DNA from: Candidatus Colwellia aromaticivorans
GTDB lineage: Bacteria > Pseudomonadota > Gammaproteobacteria > Enterobacterales > Alteromonadaceae
Assembly (NCBI RefSeq): GCF_003333305.1
Contig: NZ_QOLD01000024.1
Location: forward strand, 1 to 46,429
Direction: 5' to 3'
DNA length: 46,429 nt
The notes under the pieces were generated by a model. The model did no database searches and was not told the DNA's origin. It saw only the letters and a list, made by a program, of their open reading frames with translations. Shown here one piece after another: positions 45,177 to 46,429 of this stretch; position 1 is the first letter of the stretch, and each line of letters begins with the position of its first letter. The translations under genes were made by a program, and so were the position numbers.

Positions 45177-45641
45177 TTAACTTTGTTTATTACTATTATT
45201 ACAGTATAAATCTATGTGCTTGTTACTTAGTGTCACTTGGGCTTTCTTCTCTTTATCTGTTAGTACCCGGTTTTTTCCATCAGGATCTAGAATTGTAATT
45301 TTATTGAAGGAATTTAACATTTTTATGTTGAGTTGAGCCGCTTTACAGTTTTTTTCTGCTATGACTTTATTTTTTGCTAATATTTCAGCTTGGTTGATTT
45401 CATGCTGAGATAATTGCTCGTCTACGGAAGGCAATTGTTTTTTTTGAGGTTGTTGTCTTTCTTTATATGATGCAAACGTGGTCAGCTGTGAAAAACTATT
45501 ATCTTGAGGTTGCTGTTGACTAAAGTGAACAACATTGTTTTCATCAACCCAACGATATATAGCAATATCTTTTGCTATAGCGCTTGTACTAAACATAACA
45601 GCGGAGCATATTGCTACGAAAGCTGAACTGCGAATACACAT
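45177..45641 (-). CDS. DUF4124-domain secreted protein
   Basis: A 154-residue exported protein: signal peptide about 1-23 (ending SAIA-KDI), then the DUF4124 signature IYRWVDENNVVHFSQQQPQD at about 28-47, followed by a charged, probably coiled-coil segment with two cysteines near 115 and 148. DUF4124 proteins are common in proteobacteria with no assigned function. AAAGGGA precedes the ATG. It converges on clpB with an imperfect hairpin between them, and lies between clpB and the rRNA operon, an insertion relative to the E. coli order. Confidence 0.8.
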   Translation of the reverse strand: MCIRSSAFVAICSAVMFSTSAIAKDIAIYRWVDENNVVHFSQQQPQDNSFSQLTTFASYKERQQPQKKQLPSVDEQLSQHEINQAEILAKNKVIAEKNCKAAQLNIKMLNSFNKITILDPDGKNRVLTDKEKKAQVTLSNKHIDLYCNNSNKQS

Positions 45642-45994
45642 ATTAATCCCTTTGCGGTTAAATAAATAACTTGCTAATTATAATAGATAAGTATAAATAT
45701 TTTGATAGAAAATTCAACTTAGATTAAATCACCGATATATTCAATCAATTTTAGTTATTACCTACCTAAATATTAAATAGGGAAATCGAATAAACGAATT
45801 ACTCTCATTTCTAAAATGTGTTATCTGACTATTATAGTACAGCCTATCAAATTTTGAACACTTTTGAACACTTTAGTTAGTGGTTTCAAAAACCATATCG
45901 ACATAGTAAAAACATTAATAATAACTAGAAACGAAGCATTATTGTCTTTAATGAGGGATTTTTAATCGTTCAGAAATAAATTTGAAAATAAGGC

Positions 45995-46022
45995 TTGATC
46001 CCTGTGGTTAGATCTATACAAT
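45995..46022 (+). promoter_or_regulatory. Upstream rRNA operon promoter (P1-like)
   Basis: TTGATC (45995-46000), a 16-bp spacer and TACAAT (46017-46022), followed by GCGC. The GC-rich discriminator is typical of stringently controlled rRNA promoters. The gap 45642-45994 shows no gene. Confidence 0.7.
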
Positions 46023-46177
46023 GCGCTCCAGTTCCAAGGGGTTCAGCCAAAAAGCTTAATCAACTGGATGTTTTGAATAGTTATCTCATCGCTTTTGAAG
46101 TGAATAAGCTAACTTAACGTTTTAAAGTGAAGGTTTTAAAAGTTTGCAAAAACTTTTAAAAAAGAATCGAAAAAACG

Positions 46178-46205
46178 TTGACATCAAAACTTGGAAGCGT
46201 ACAAT
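46178..46205 (+). promoter_or_regulatory. Downstream rRNA operon promoter (P2-like)
   Basis: A consensus TTGACA (46178-46183), a 16-bp spacer and TACAAT (46200-46205), followed by GCGC. An A-rich UP-like stretch (46138-46176) lies directly upstream. Confidence 0.85.
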
Positions 46206-46429
46206 GCGCATCCTGCTTCGGGCAAACGGCAACGTTAACCAAGAAGCGCAAAGCGAGTAACGAATGAGATTACTGCTTATTTCTTTAACAATTAGTTATC
46301 ATGCAATTTGTGTGAATACTCACATTAACTTGTTTTTACATAGTTCTTCACTTTTCGAAGTGAGAACAAAATAAAACGCTTAATGAATGATGTTCATGCA
46401 AATAAATACAGTTACTTATCTTTAGTTAG
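46206..46429 (+). other. rRNA operon leader with boxA; 16S gene begins beyond the window
   Basis: The leader has a boxA-like TTCTTTAACA (46281-46290), followed by GCAATTTGTGTGAATACTCA, which resembles the boxA-to-16S leader of other gammaproteobacteria, and a hairpin at 46343-46367 (GTTC-T-TCACTT with AAGTGAGAAC around TTCG). boxA binds NusB/S10 for antitermination. The 16S start sequence is not yet reached at 46429. Confidence 0.8.

Noticed and set aside
45139..45181. Imperfect hairpin between clpB and the DUF4124 gene as terminator
   Set aside because: GTTAAC arms pair over about eight bases, but the loop is long and no T run follows; too weak to call.
45852..45871. Tandem pair of TTTTGAACAC
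   Set aside because: Only two copies of a 10-base unit, with no further repeats or associated feature; not enough for a repeat array or origin iterons.

Overview
The window reads as chromosomal DNA of an AT-rich marine gammaproteobacterium of the Alteromonadales, most likely Colwellia- or Thalassotalea-like (inferred from gene content, gene order and TTA-rich codon use; no database search was possible). Conserved blocks anchor this: rpsT facing murJ-ribF-ileS-lspA-fkpB-ispH, then type IV minor pilins, nadE, glnB, and bamD facing rluD-pgeF-clpB with an rRNA operon leader behind, an order also seen in E. coli.

Layout. 1-300 is the edge of an IS21-like element. 305-10268 (minus strand) is an accessory gene run: HupE/UreJ-like membrane protein, three paralogous secreted DUF3604 (PHP-like) proteins, a DUF1254/DUF1214 lipoprotein wedged between them with unlike codon use, a membrane-anchored parvulin and a SYLF-domain lipoprotein. 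A good Fur-box match lies about 120 bp upstream of the first gene, so the run may be iron-responsive. 10269-11045 is mostly decayed sequence. 11046-17008 holds an M13 lipoprotein peptidase, a TetR regulator, a ThrE-type exporter, a 57-residue membrane protein flanked by two TA-bounded miniature elements, and an NRDE (TANGO2-like) protein. 17129-20809 is a sugar-oxidation island: class II aldolase and galactonate-dehydratase-like enzyme on plus, lactonase-like amidohydrolase and SDR on minus. 20938-23995 has a DUF3010 protein, an acyl-CoA dehydrogenase preceded by a FadR-like operator, and a TlpA-like thioredoxin truncated by an in-frame stop.

24249-32714 is housekeeping (S20, lipid II flippase, flavin synthesis, IleRS, signal peptidase II, FkpB, IspH). 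32860-37989 is the pilin cluster: pilE inverted, then fimU/pilW/pilX-like genes and a 685-residue PilV-like protein, with no pilY1. 38048-45641 holds nadE, glnB, bamD, rluD, pgeF, clpB and a DUF4124 protein. 45995-46429 carries two tandem rRNA promoters and a leader with boxA; the 16S gene must begin just beyond the window.

Most notable: (i) the two miniature elements at 15255-15561 and 15933-16256 have different terminal repeats and different palindromic arms but share a 55-bp core whose only three differences all preserve base pairing, which argues for selection on structure; (ii) the possibly Fur-controlled HupE/DUF3604 operon; (iii) the pilin cluster with a giant PilV-like protein in place of PilY1.
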